Positions 44,169 through 52,686 of a stretch of 64,000 nucleotides of DNA are shown piece by piece. The translations under genes and the position numbers were made by a program. Position 1 is the stretch's first letter, and each line of letters begins with the position of its first letter. The stretch comes from Pseudomaricurvus sp050633365 (GTDB lineage Bacteria > Pseudomonadota > Gammaproteobacteria > Pseudomonadales > Cellvibrionaceae), in contig JBOEGJ010000035.1 of assembly GCA_050633365.1 (NCBI GenBank), positions 16,475 to 80,474 of the forward strand. The letters run 5' to 3'. The notes beneath the pieces are model-generated. The model was not told where the DNA came from and searched no databases. It saw only the letters and a list, made by a program, of their open reading frames with translations.

Positions 44169-45092
44169 TCAAGCCACTTCAGAATTTAGGCTCTGCTTAG
44201 CGCTTCCACCCATGCTCGCAATGTAATCAGCAATCTCCTTGCCAACTTCTTCATGGGCCAGTGCGTATTTGATCTGAGCTTTCATATAGCCCAGCTTATT
44301 CCCACAATCATGGCTCTTACCTTCAATACGGTAAGCATTGACTTGCTCGATTTTCAGTAGTTCATCAATAGCATCGGTCAACTGAATTTCGTCGCCTGCA
44401 CCGGGTTGCGTATTTTCGAGCAATTGCCATATAGATGAAGGAAGAACGTATCGGCCGACCACCGCCATATTGGAAGGCGCGGCATCGACACTGGGTTTTT
44501 CGACCATACCACTGATTTTGGCGGTACCACCCACAACTAGCTCTTCACCCAAGCAATCCACTACGCCGTATTTTGAGACGTCTTCCCAGGCGACGGGCTC
44601 AACCATGATTTGACTGGCGCCGCTGGATTCGAAGTTGCGAACCATGGCCGCTAGATTGGTGGTGGTGAGATCGGCTTGGTATTGATCGACCAAGACATCG
44701 GGCAGCAATACGGCGAAAGGCGCGTCGCCTACTACCGGTTTGGCGCAGTTAATCGCGTGTCCCAAGCCCTTGGCTTCGGCTTGGCGTACAGAAATAATGG
44801 TGACGCCTTTAGGCACGATAGATCGTACCTCGTCGAGCAGCTGGCGCTTGAGGCGCTTCTCTAATTGGGCTTCGAGCTCGAAGGTGGTATCGAAGTGGTT
44901 TTCGATGGCATTTTTACTGGCGTGGGTGACCAGTACGATTTCTTTGATGCCGGCGGCTACTGCCTCGTTTACCACGTACTGAATCAGTGGTTTGTCGACA
45001 ATGGGTAAAAGCTCTTTGGGGATCGCTTTTGTTGCCGGGAGCATGCGAGTGCCTAGGCCGGCAACGGGGATGACTGCTTTGGTGACTTCCAT
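44169..45092 (-). CDS. galU: UTP-glucose-1-phosphate uridylyltransferase
   Basis: A 307-residue enzyme that makes UDP-glucose from UTP and glucose-1-phosphate. Motifs: VIPVAGLGTRMLPATKAIPKE at the N-terminus (nucleotide loop), KPLIQYVVNEAVAAGI, LGHAINCAKPVVGDAPFAVLLPD, VEKPSVDAAPSNMAVVGRYVL and IEGKSHDCGNKLGYMKA. AAGGAACAAGAT precedes the ATG. It provides the substrate for Ugd and for the wcaJ-type transferase. It is the most upstream gene of the leftward polysaccharide cluster; its 5' side is a GCTACGA array with an assembly gap. Confidence 0.96.
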   Translation of the reverse strand: MEVTKAVIPVAGLGTRMLPATKAIPKELLPIVDKPLIQYVVNEAVAAGIKEIVLVTHASKNAIENHFDTTFELEAQLEKRLKRQLLDEVRSIVPKGVTIISVRQAEAKGLGHAINCAKPVVGDAPFAVLLPDVLVDQYQADLTTTNLAAMVRNFESSGASQIMVEPVAWEDVSKYGVVDCLGEELVVGGTAKISGMVEKPSVDAAPSNMAVVGRYVLPSSIWQLLENTQPGAGDEIQLTDAIDELLKIEQVNAYRIEGKSHDCGNKLGYMKAQIKYALAHEEVGKEIADYIASMGGSAKQSLNSEVA

Positions 45093-45110
45093 ATCTTGTT
45101 CCTTGCTTGG

Positions 45111-45310
45111 GCTACGAGCTACGAGCTACGAGNNNNNNNNNNNNNNNNNNNNNNNNNNNNNNNNNNNNNNNNNNNNNNNNNNNNNNNNNNNNNNNNNNNN
45201 NNNNNNNNNNNNNNNNNNNNNNNNNNNNNNNNNNNNNNNNNNNNNNNNNNNNNNNNNNNNNNNNNNNNNNNNNNNNNNNNNNNNNNNGCTACGAGCTACG
45301 AGCTACGAGC
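45111..45310. repeat. GCTACGA heptamer array with assembly gap
   Basis: Tandem GCTACGA units on both sides of an N run. Unit differs from GATACGA only in the first three bases. It begins 18 bases upstream of the galU start, beyond an intact ribosome site. Confidence 0.93.
45133..45287. other. Assembly gap (155 N)
   Basis: Unknown bases inside the GCTACGA array. The true copy number is unknown. Confidence 0.98.
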
Positions 45311-45764
45311 TATCAATTTTGATTTTAAGTTTCGCGCTTGCAAATCATTTTTTTCAGACGAGCCAAAGCTTGATTCGAAAACGGCGAAACGTTAGTTGTT
45401 CTCTATAAGCTTGGAATCGGTAAGATACATCGGGTAGGAAGCTCACTGCGAACTCGAAATGAGTAGCGCGTCCCTGTGAGTACATCTTCGACACATTCCA
45501 TTTTATAACCCTGTATCTATATTCATTCCTATAGGCAGGGCCGCCGCGTCACTCGCGCACCAAATAAGCGCAAAAGGCTTAATTTGGAACCACAGGTGTA
45601 GTGTGACTCAGTTGGCATTTTTATGGCGCGTAGATTACCACTCGAACTTTTACATTTCAATTACAGTGATTAAAAAATAAGCCGTTTATTCACTTTTCAT
45701 CTGACCTGAGTTCCATTAAAATCGCCCCTTAAACTAAGGCCTTATTATTAGAAGGATCTATATC
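45311..45764. other. Intergenic leader region, no gene seen
   Basis: About 450 bases before the small secreted-protein gene. Contains no frame I would call. I looked for a c-di-GMP (GEMM) riboswitch core and did not find one. AGAAGGAT at 45750-45757 is the ribosome site of the next gene. Confidence 0.45.
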
Positions 45765-46199
45765 ATGACACTCAAGCACATTTTGATTGCAGGCCTAATT
45801 GCCTTGCCAGCCACTCAGGTGCTCGCTCAAGACGGCGAACCAGCCACTGAAGCAGTGCAAGCACTCACCGCAGCAGAGCAGGCCGAAGTAGACGCATTGG
45901 AAGCAGCCCTAGCTGCGGCGACTACACCAGAGGCTAAAGCTGCTGCGCTGCAAAATGCCGTTGCCGCCAACCCAACTTTGGCAGCAGCCTTTCAGAACGC
46001 TGCAGAGACTGCGGGTCTCTCACCTCAATTAGCCTCAACGGCTGTTGCTAGCGGATTGACTGCAGGCCCAGCACCTGCTGCAGGTGGTCCAACGACCACC
46101 ACTACTACCACAACGACTACTACTCAAAACAGCTTTTCACCAGTTTCATCGTCTAACTCTAGCGGTGGCGGCGGTGGCGGTACTGCTTCGGGGGGTTAG
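45765..46199 (+). CDS. Small secreted Ala/Thr/Gly-rich protein
   Basis: A 144-residue protein: signal peptide (ILIAGLIALPATQVLAQ), an Ala-rich helical segment (EQAEVDALEAALAAATTPEAKAAAL in part), then low-complexity tails of Thr (11 in a row), Ser and Gly. No family recognised. A secreted, possibly surface or matrix-associated product is likely. GAAGGAT precedes the ATG. A terminator follows at 46247-46269, separated from the stop by a short repeat insertion. Confidence 0.78.
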   Translation: MTLKHILIAGLIALPATQVLAQDGEPATEAVQALTAAEQAEVDALEAALAAATTPEAKAAALQNAVAANPTLAAAFQNAAETAGLSPQLASTAVASGLTAGPAPAAGGPTTTTTTTTTTTQNSFSPVSSSNSSGGGGGGTASGG

Positions 46200-46246
46200 G
46201 GGCAGATACGAGTTTCGGGATGACGAGATTCGAGTTTAAGAGAAAG

Positions 46247-46269
46247 GCCTCGCTTATGCGGGGCTTTTT
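46247..46269 (+). terminator. Rho-independent terminator
   Basis: Stem GCCTCGC / GCGGGGC with loop TTAT followed by TTTTT. Heptamer-type words (GATACGA, GATGACGA, GATTCGA at 46204-46233) lie between it and the stop of the secreted-protein gene, and a 17-copy array begins 14 bases after it. Confidence 0.88.
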
Positions 46270-46281
46270 GCTTTTAGGGGC

Positions 46282-46404
<123 letters not shown>

Positions 46405-46452
46405 ATAGTGACTTCCGGTAAGGGGCAGTCAAATGAATTTATTGGAGAGGGT

Positions 46453-46719
46453 ATGTTTGGGCGGGTTTTAGTATTGGGTGTGGTTGTGTTGTTGTCGGGC
46501 TGTGATTTCTTTAATCGTACCGAGCGTACTTTGGATACGATGCTGGGTGGGGATTATGAGGTTTGGGTGAATGGTCGCCCTACTCCGTTTATTGTTGAGA
46601 ACGATAAGATTACCTCTGAGCCGACTAAGGGGTATTACATTTTTTATCCGACGATTGATGGGAAGAAGACGTTGGTGCAGTCGCCGATTCAGTTGACTAC
46701 GATTATTAAGAAAGATTGA
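46453..46719 (+). CDS. Small lipoprotein of unknown function
   Basis: An 88-residue protein with a lipoprotein signal (VLVLGVVVLLSGC, Cys17 as the lipidated residue), followed by DFFNRTERTLDTMLGGDYEV and a short beta-rich domain. GGAGAGG just before ATG 46453 sets the start. The frame stays open far upstream only because the GATGCGA array is stop-free, so longer versions are not credible. No family recognised. Confidence 0.75.
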   Translation: MFGRVLVLGVVVLLSGCDFFNRTERTLDTMLGGDYEVWVNGRPTPFIVENDKITSEPTKGYYIFYPTIDGKKTLVQSPIQLTTIIKKD

Positions 46720-46744
46720 TGGATTAGATAGGGCTGCCCTTTGG

Positions 46745-47036
46745 GCATTTCAGTTGCTAGGTTTTAGTGGCTAGGAAAAGAAAAGACGGATACGGGCTGC
46801 GGGCTGCGGGCTGCGAGATACCCTAAAGGGCACAAGTGCCGGATTCGGGATTCGAGATTCGGGATTCGAGATTCGAGATTCGAGATTCGAGAGATCAGTG
46901 TAACCCCCTCGGATCTCGCTCCCTCGAATCCCCTCACTTGCACCCTTTAGGGTGTCTCGTCATCTCGTCATCTCGTCATCTCGTCATCTCGCCACTATTT
47001 ATGCCCTTTAGGGTAGCCACTAAAACCCTAGCCACT
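46745..47036. repeat. Arm-loop-arm composite repeat
   Basis: CTAG-rich element with GGAAAAGAAAAG, GGGCTGC units, CCCTAAAGGGCACAAGTG, GATTCGA units, a loop, then the complementary arm with CACTTGCACCCTTTAGGGTG and CTCGTCATC units, ending with a reverse CTAG-rich element. All three repeat parts occur in both arms. Confidence 0.93.
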
Positions 47037-47164
47037 CGCCACTTCCCCCCCCCTCCCTAATACCTTTCTAATCCCTCGCCCAATCCTTGCTACTTTTCTC
47101 CAGATATTCAGCCGCTGAATTCTTCGCTAGAATGTGCCCACGCGGATGAATCAATCGAGACACA

Positions 47165-48052
47165 ATGTCATTTTTTAAGCAGCTATTTGCCAGCCGTAAA
47201 AATCCCTACAAGCCCTGGGCTAATCAGCGCGATCGGGTTGAGATCGACCTGTCGGGTACTCGCTTGTCGATGGAGTTGCCGCCTCATAGCAATATTGAGG
47301 GGTTTACGCGGGAGCCTGCGCCTACGACGGTGAATGTCTATGACGACAACGCGTATCAATCAGATGCAGAATCTCAGGGCTGGCAGAGAGAAGGAATTGC
47401 TATTCGTCATCTGTGTAATCGGGACTGGGACTTCAGAGGGCCGCAGTGGGAACAATGGCCCTACGGAAAGGTAATTTTTGCGGCATCACTAGCCCGCTAT
47501 GACGCTCTTCCTGAAGACATGAGTTGCTTCAATCCTGCTCACTTTGAGAATGTGGTGCTGCGAAGAGCTTATTATAGAGGTCCTGGCCAACCGGATTTTG
47601 CCAAACAGACGGCACCCAATAATTGGCAGCTCTTTAGCTTCGATGGCAACACGGCTATCTATTATGAATTCCATCCTGACTTGAGCGATCCATCAATAAT
47701 GCAGGACCCTTTTGATAGAGCTTGCACAACCAGCTGCTTATACATCCCCGTAGGAACACGCCACTTTTTACAACTGAACTTCAAGTTTATGGGCTACGCG
47801 CCAGCGGATGAAAGCCTCGAGAACATGAACACAGTCAGAGATGAAGTGCTATCGGCGGTTCACTGCTTGTTAAGTGACGCCCAATCAAAAGATCTGCAGC
47901 AGGCAAGATCACGGTGGCCTAATGCAAAAGCCCGATCCAGCTTTAATCCACAACCTTGGATTTATCCAGAATGGCGACGAGGCGAGAACGAAAACGAACC
48001 TGAAATTGTACGTGTAACCGCGGGCTCTCCTCCTCCCACCCTTTCATTCTAA
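47165..48052 (+). CDS. Protein of unknown function, first gene of a pair
   Basis: A 295-residue soluble protein without signal peptide or membrane helix. It is rich in aromatic residues and Pro (WQREGIAIRHLCNRDWDFRG, FNPQPWIYPEWRRG). I do not recognise it. It is followed 26 bases later by a gene for a second unknown protein in the same direction, and the pair is enclosed by composite repeats (46745-47036 and 49258-49530). Context suggests an accessory cassette; an effector/immunity or adaptor role can only be guessed. Confidence 0.75.
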   Translation: MSFFKQLFASRKNPYKPWANQRDRVEIDLSGTRLSMELPPHSNIEGFTREPAPTTVNVYDDNAYQSDAESQGWQREGIAIRHLCNRDWDFRGPQWEQWPYGKVIFAASLARYDALPEDMSCFNPAHFENVVLRRAYYRGPGQPDFAKQTAPNNWQLFSFDGNTAIYYEFHPDLSDPSIMQDPFDRACTTSCLYIPVGTRHFLQLNFKFMGYAPADESLENMNTVRDEVLSAVHCLLSDAQSKDLQQARSRWPNAKARSSFNPQPWIYPEWRRGENENEPEIVRVTAGSPPPTLSF

Positions 48053-48078
48053 CCAACAGATATAGCAAAGGATTGTTT

Positions 48079-49251
48079 ATGAGTATCGACAGAAAAGCTT
48101 GGACGCTTTTCATTCCGAAAGGCTCTGCAACGAATACAAGTCGAAACGTATTTGTTCGGAAGCAACACGAAGAAAAGTGGCAGAAACTTAAAAAATCTCA
48201 TGCGGGCAATTATTACCTCACTAGTATATTGCGAGGTGTATTCAGCCTAAATGCTCTTGCGGCTAGCGGTACAGGCATCCCTGAACCAATAACACTAGAA
48301 GGCGCCGAGATACACTACCGCCTGAACTCAGATGGAGATGTACAAGTGCTGGGCGTGAGAGTTGATAAAGGCGCATGGAAAGCCTCGTCGAAGCAAGCTA
48401 CGGGATTGTATACCGTTAAATACCTGAGTACTGATAAAAGCTGGGGAACTCAACCAAAGAAAGAACTTAAGATGGCGCTGCGACATAAGTGGGCAGATTC
48501 TCACTACGCCGCAGTTAGCGGGAAATTTAAGAGCAAAGAACAGGCCGGCGAAATTCTTTATGAGCACATCGAAAAAGGCTATCGGCTTGCTCAAAGCACT
48601 ACGCAAAACGCCAAAAATCACTACTCTCTTTTCTGGCAAAACGGCCAGCACAAAAACGATGACCAACGGGATCATCTCGTATCGCTAATACAGCAAGCGC
48701 TATCCGCAAAAGAGCCAGTGAGCTGGCTTGTTCACGGAGAGGGAGCAGGTACTTTCGTGCGTGCAATGGAAGTGCTGGCAAGCTACCCATCGTTGAGCCG
48801 TGCAGAAGCTGCCGATGAACAAATCACCCTGAATCTACGAAGAGCCACGTCCAAACAACGAGTGTTCTTTTCGAATCCTCGCGGTGAAGGTACTAACGAA
48901 AAAGAACTGAAGAGGCTGTCGCAGGTGGTGGGCTTTGACTACGTAGGTGTGAACATCAACGCCTACGATATGTTCAATGAAGACTCACGTGCAAATGCCG
49001 TCGATAGTACGCTTAGCTTTTCGGCCAAGGTTGCCATCGGTGGCGCTACTGGCGCGGTTGGCCTGAGCTCGCTTCTTAAATCGTTAGATCTCGCAACCAG
49101 TTCAGCTAGCGTTTACACCACTGCCGGGTTCTTGGCCGCGGGATACATTGTAAGCAAAGGATCAACAAATACTGTTTGTGGTTACGCCCGGTCGATTCAC
49201 AAGGCTTGGGGAAGCACCGTGGGTGATGCCAATCAGAGATGGGCGAGTTAG
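48079..49251 (+). CDS. Protein of unknown function, second gene of a pair
   Basis: A 390-residue protein. The N-terminal two thirds are soluble. The middle holds SWLVHGEGAGTFVRAMEVLA, which looks like an alpha/beta-hydrolase or Rossmann-type Gly loop, then FFSNPRGEGTNEKEL. The last ~100 residues include a Gly/Ala-rich hydrophobic stretch (KVAIGGATGAVGLSSLL, TAGFLAAGYIVSKGS) that could insert in a membrane. AAAGGA upstream supports ATG 48079. Such a soluble domain with a C-terminal hydrophobic hairpin is seen in some secreted toxins, but no type VI secretion gene or marker domain is nearby. Function unknown. Confidence 0.72.
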   Translation: MSIDRKAWTLFIPKGSATNTSRNVFVRKQHEEKWQKLKKSHAGNYYLTSILRGVFSLNALAASGTGIPEPITLEGAEIHYRLNSDGDVQVLGVRVDKGAWKASSKQATGLYTVKYLSTDKSWGTQPKKELKMALRHKWADSHYAAVSGKFKSKEQAGEILYEHIEKGYRLAQSTTQNAKNHYSLFWQNGQHKNDDQRDHLVSLIQQALSAKEPVSWLVHGEGAGTFVRAMEVLASYPSLSRAEAADEQITLNLRRATSKQRVFFSNPRGEGTNEKELKRLSQVVGFDYVGVNINAYDMFNEDSRANAVDSTLSFSAKVAIGGATGAVGLSSLLKSLDLATSSASVYTTAGFLAAGYIVSKGSTNTVCGYARSIHKAWGSTVGDANQRWAS

Positions 49252-49257
49252 AGCGAG

Positions 49258-49530
<273 letters not shown>

Positions 49531-49546
49531 AAAAAAAGGAAACCCC

Positions 49547-50992
49547 ATGCCCACCCCTTGGTTCGAATTCTCCCACCACGGCGCCGTTGATGGCGTCACC
49601 GGTTCTTGCCATGAGCTGCGCTTTTGTGACGGCGCGGGAATCTTGGTGGATTGCGGTATGTTTCAGGGCGACGAAGCCGCCAAGAATAGTGATGGCGATG
49701 GTTTTGGAATTGATTTTGCCATCGAACACATTGCCGCGCTGGTGGTGACTCATGTGCATATTGATCATGTGGGTCGTATTCCGAATTTGTTGGCGGCCGG
49801 TTTTCGCGGGCCAATTTATTGCTCCGAGCCCTCGGCCGAGTTGTTGCCGTTGGTGCTCGAGGATGCGCTCAAGATTGGCGTGACTCGCGACAAAAAACTC
49901 ATCGAGCAGTTTTTGACGTTGATTAAAACGCGCTTGAGGCCGCTGCCCTACCGTCGCTGGCAAAAAGTTATTGATGATAGTGAACATCAGCAACAGCTAT
50001 CGATTCGGTTTCAACCGGCGGGGCATATTTTGGGTTCGGCTTATGTGGAATGTCAGTTAGAGCAAATCAATAACACCGATCAAGATTCAAACGCTAAGCC
50101 AAAACGCGAGCAGCATCGCGTGGTATTTTCGGGCGATCTGGGTGCGCCCCATGCGCCTTTACTGCCAACACCCAAGCCGCCTTACCAAGCCGATACTCTG
50201 GTAATTGAAAGCACCTACGGCGATCGCCAGCACGAAAACCGAAAGGCCCGTCGCGATCGTTTGCGGGCGGTGATCGAAAAAGCCCTGCTCGATGGCGGTA
50301 CGGTGTTGATCCCGGCGTTTAGTATCGGCCGCACGCAAGAATTGCTCTATGAATTGGAGGGTTTGATTCACGACCTCACCGACAAACCCGCCGCTAAAGA
50401 TTGGCAGCAGATGCAGATACTGGTGGATTCGCCACTGGCCAGTGAGTTCACTCAGGTGTACCGAAAACTCAAACCCTTTTGGGATGCCGAAGCGCTGCAG
50501 CGTTTGAGCCAGGGCCGACACCCGCTGGATTTTGATCAACTGTTTACCATTAACTCGCACGAGCAACACATCACCGCAGTCAATCGCCTGCGCAGTACCG
50601 GCGAGCCCTGTATTGTGATCGCTGCCAGCGGCATGTGCGCCGGGGGGCGTATGGTGAATTACCTCAAAGCCTTAATCGAAGATGAGCGCACGGATATTGT
50701 CTTTGTCGGCTATCAAGCCAAAGGAACCCCCGGCCGCATGATCCAACAGTACGCCGGTAAAAAAGATGCTTACGTCTTGCTCGACGACGAGCGCTTTGAA
50801 CTGCGCGCTCAAGTACACAGCATCAGCGGCTACTCGGCTCACGCCGACCAGCGCGATCTACTGAACTTTATTCGACGTATGCGCAAGCCACCCAAGCAGG
50901 TGCGAGTGGTGCATGGAGATGATCGGGCTAAACGGGCTTTTGCTGAGGAGGTTAGGAAGGTGTTGCCGCTGGGGGAGGTTTTGGTGCCTTAA
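49547..50992 (+). CDS. Beta-CASP metallo-beta-lactamase-fold nuclease-like protein
   Basis: A 481-residue protein of the MBL-fold, beta-CASP, RNA-specificity-domain group (YSH1/CPSF73-like bacterial proteins). Metal and catalytic motifs: THVHIDHVGRIPNL (HxHxDH), QPAGHILGSAYVE, VVFSGDLG, ESTYGDRQHE (motif A region), then PAFSIGRTQELLYEL, AASGMCAGGRMVNYL and the C-terminal SGYSAHADQRDLLNF. It is expected to cut RNA. AAGGAAA before ATG 49547 sets the start, and the repeat ends some 16 bases before it. No partner is adjacent. Confidence 0.92.
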   Translation: MPTPWFEFSHHGAVDGVTGSCHELRFCDGAGILVDCGMFQGDEAAKNSDGDGFGIDFAIEHIAALVVTHVHIDHVGRIPNLLAAGFRGPIYCSEPSAELLPLVLEDALKIGVTRDKKLIEQFLTLIKTRLRPLPYRRWQKVIDDSEHQQQLSIRFQPAGHILGSAYVECQLEQINNTDQDSNAKPKREQHRVVFSGDLGAPHAPLLPTPKPPYQADTLVIESTYGDRQHENRKARRDRLRAVIEKALLDGGTVLIPAFSIGRTQELLYELEGLIHDLTDKPAAKDWQQMQILVDSPLASEFTQVYRKLKPFWDAEALQRLSQGRHPLDFDQLFTINSHEQHITAVNRLRSTGEPCIVIAASGMCAGGRMVNYLKALIEDERTDIVFVGYQAKGTPGRMIQQYAGKKDAYVLLDDERFELRAQVHSISGYSAHADQRDLLNFIRRMRKPPKQVRVVHGDDRAKRAFAEEVRKVLPLGEVLVP

Positions 50993-51001
50993 ATAGGGCA
51001 G

Positions 51002-51264
<263 letters not shown>

Positions 51265-51282
51265 ATTTTTGGGGTAAAGCGA

Positions 51283-51885
51283 TCACCTGGTTTTGGCGCC
51301 GGTGAATTTGAGTAGTGGCTCGTAGTCGCCATGATCTGCGGATCTGAGAGCGGCGATGTATTTCCTTCTGTGCTCTCCCATGGTTTGTAGATTATGGCCG
51401 CCTGCCCAATCGATTGCTTTTTCTTGGAGCGCTTTAGTTAGAATTGCATCGGTCATGATTCGAGAGTGGCGACCATTACCATTTGGAAAAGGGTGAATTT
51501 TTACAAGGCGGTGATGAAAACGGGTTGCTAGCTCTAGCGCCGAGTAGGTCTCATTCTCGGTCTGGTATTTGGCATCATCCAGTAACTTGCGAAGTTCGAC
51601 GGATATTTGTTGAGCATCAACGCCGATATTCTTGCCCGTTTTTCTAAAGGTGCCCGCCCAACGCCAAACCATTCCAAATAAACGTTTATGAAGATCACAT
51701 ACAAAAGCCTCGGTGAATAACTCGAGGTTTTTACGTTTTTTTAACCATTTAAGCCCCTCTTGAATATTTGCCTGTTCAAGCTGATCGAGCTCGCCACGGG
51801 TTGTCACATGCTGAAACTTCAATCCCTCCATTTCATCGGGATCAAGCGGTGTAGCTCCGTCTGGCTCCCCTACTATTGCACTCAT
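51283..51885 (-). CDS. Mobile mystery protein B (Fic-domain)
   Basis: A 200-residue protein of the mobile mystery protein B family (TIGR02613-like) with a Fic domain. The catalytic motif is HPFPNGNGRHSR (His, Gly-x-Gly-Arg), preceded by KRLFGMVWRWAGTFR. Fic proteins usually transfer AMP to Ser, Thr or Tyr of target proteins. No inhibitory S/T-x-x-x-E-G helix is obvious at the N-terminus, so control probably comes from MobA. The ATG overlaps the MobA stop by four bases (ATGA). This pair is known as an accessory, mobile module. It probably acts as a toxin-antitoxin pair; activity is unproven. Confidence 0.9.
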   Translation of the reverse strand: MSAIVGEPDGATPLDPDEMEGLKFQHVTTRGELDQLEQANIQEGLKWLKKRKNLELFTEAFVCDLHKRLFGMVWRWAGTFRKTGKNIGVDAQQISVELRKLLDDAKYQTENETYSALELATRFHHRLVKIHPFPNGNGRHSRIMTDAILTKALQEKAIDWAGGHNLQTMGEHRRKYIAALRSADHGDYEPLLKFTGAKTR

Positions 51886-52346
51886 TCATCATTCCATAAT
51901 TCTGAGTTCATTTGATCGATCATTTCCAGCGCAAGACGCTCAATTTCAAACTGAATTTTCTCTTCGCTTAGAACCTGTTCTTCAAGAGCCATATGAACAC
52001 TGGTTTCCGAGACCATTTTCTGAGCCTTATCAAAGGCACGCGTTCTAATGATGTCTTCGATCTTATTCTGGGGCACAACCGCGTAAATAAAACGGCAATC
52101 CATGGCCTGAGCCATCTGCTGCATATTTCTAAGCGTAACCCCGCCAGCGGTTTCGGCTTTTTCAGTATTGGAAATCAAACCTCGGGTAACACCCATTCGG
52201 CGTGCCAGCTGCGCTCCTGACATCCCTAGTGCTTTACGTACAGTGCGAAGCCAGCCCTCAGAAGGTACAACAAGCCCCTCAAGCTGCACAGCCACCTGAT
52301 TCACACGTTCTTGGTATTGTTTTGTGACGATTTTCTTGAGGCTCAT
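51882..52346 (-). CDS. Mobile mystery protein A (XRE regulator)
   Basis: A 154-residue protein of the mobile mystery protein A family (TIGR02612-like). A Cro/CI helix-turn-helix is at about 30-90: RTVRKALGMSGAQLARRMGV and TRGLISNTEKAETAGGVTLR. The tail is helical. It is likely the antitoxin and repressor of MobB. The ATG follows GAGG-type bases weakly (AAGAAAATC upstream of the gene body). Upstream 52349-52432 is AT-rich with an inverted repeat. The two genes interrupt a composite repeat array. Confidence 0.9.
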   Translation of the reverse strand: MSLKKIVTKQYQERVNQVAVQLEGLVVPSEGWLRTVRKALGMSGAQLARRMGVTRGLISNTEKAETAGGVTLRNMQQMAQAMDCRFIYAVVPQNKIEDIIRTRAFDKAQKMVSETSVHMALEEQVLSEEKIQFEIERLALEMIDQMNSELWNDE

Positions 52347-52348
52347 TT

Positions 52349-52432
52349 GTATGCCTATCGATATACGATAATCTTATTTATGTATATGGATTTATATACT
52401 TAAATTCTGCTTTCGTCAACTTATAGGTATAC
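52349..52432 (-). promoter_or_regulatory. mobAB promoter and operator region
   Basis: AT-rich stretch with GTATGCCTAT (52349-52358) and an inverted copy with one mismatch, ATAGGTATAC (52423-52432). TATCGATA and several TATAC/GTATA words lie between. It is the only such palindrome-rich AT block in the area and is the likely target of MobA. Confidence 0.6.
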
Positions 52433-52440
52433 ATACAGGG

Positions 52441-52676
52441 AGAGATTCGAGATTCGAGATTCGAGACACCCTAAAGGGTCCAAGTGACGGGATTCGAATC
52501 TTAGGGGCTAGTTGCTAGTGATTAGTGGCTAGGAAAAGAAAAGGCGGCTGCGGGATTCGAATCTTAGGGACTAGTTATTAGTGGCAAGAAAAGAAAAGAC
52601 GGATGCGAGATGCGAGATGCGAGATGCGAGACACCCTAAAGGGTGCACGTGGCGGGATTCGAATCTTGGGGCGAGT
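52441..52676 (+). repeat. Composite repeat upstream of mobA
   Basis: GATTCGA units, ACACCCTAAAGGGTCCAAGTG, GATTCGAATCTTAGGGGCTAG with further CTAG words, GGAAAAGAAAAG, four GATGCGA-type units and ACACCCTAAAGGGTGCACGTG. Same orientation and order as 51002-51264, as if the two had been one block before MobAB. Confidence 0.92.
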
Positions 52677-52686
52677 AGCTACTTAG

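Noticed and set aside
45311..45764. Possible c-di-GMP riboswitch before the small secreted protein
   Set aside because: I found no GEMM core or matching paired regions in the leader.
47165..49251. Type VI secretion effector-immunity pair
   Set aside because: No VgrG, PAAR, Hcp, adaptor or MIX-type motif is near; left as unknown rather than named.
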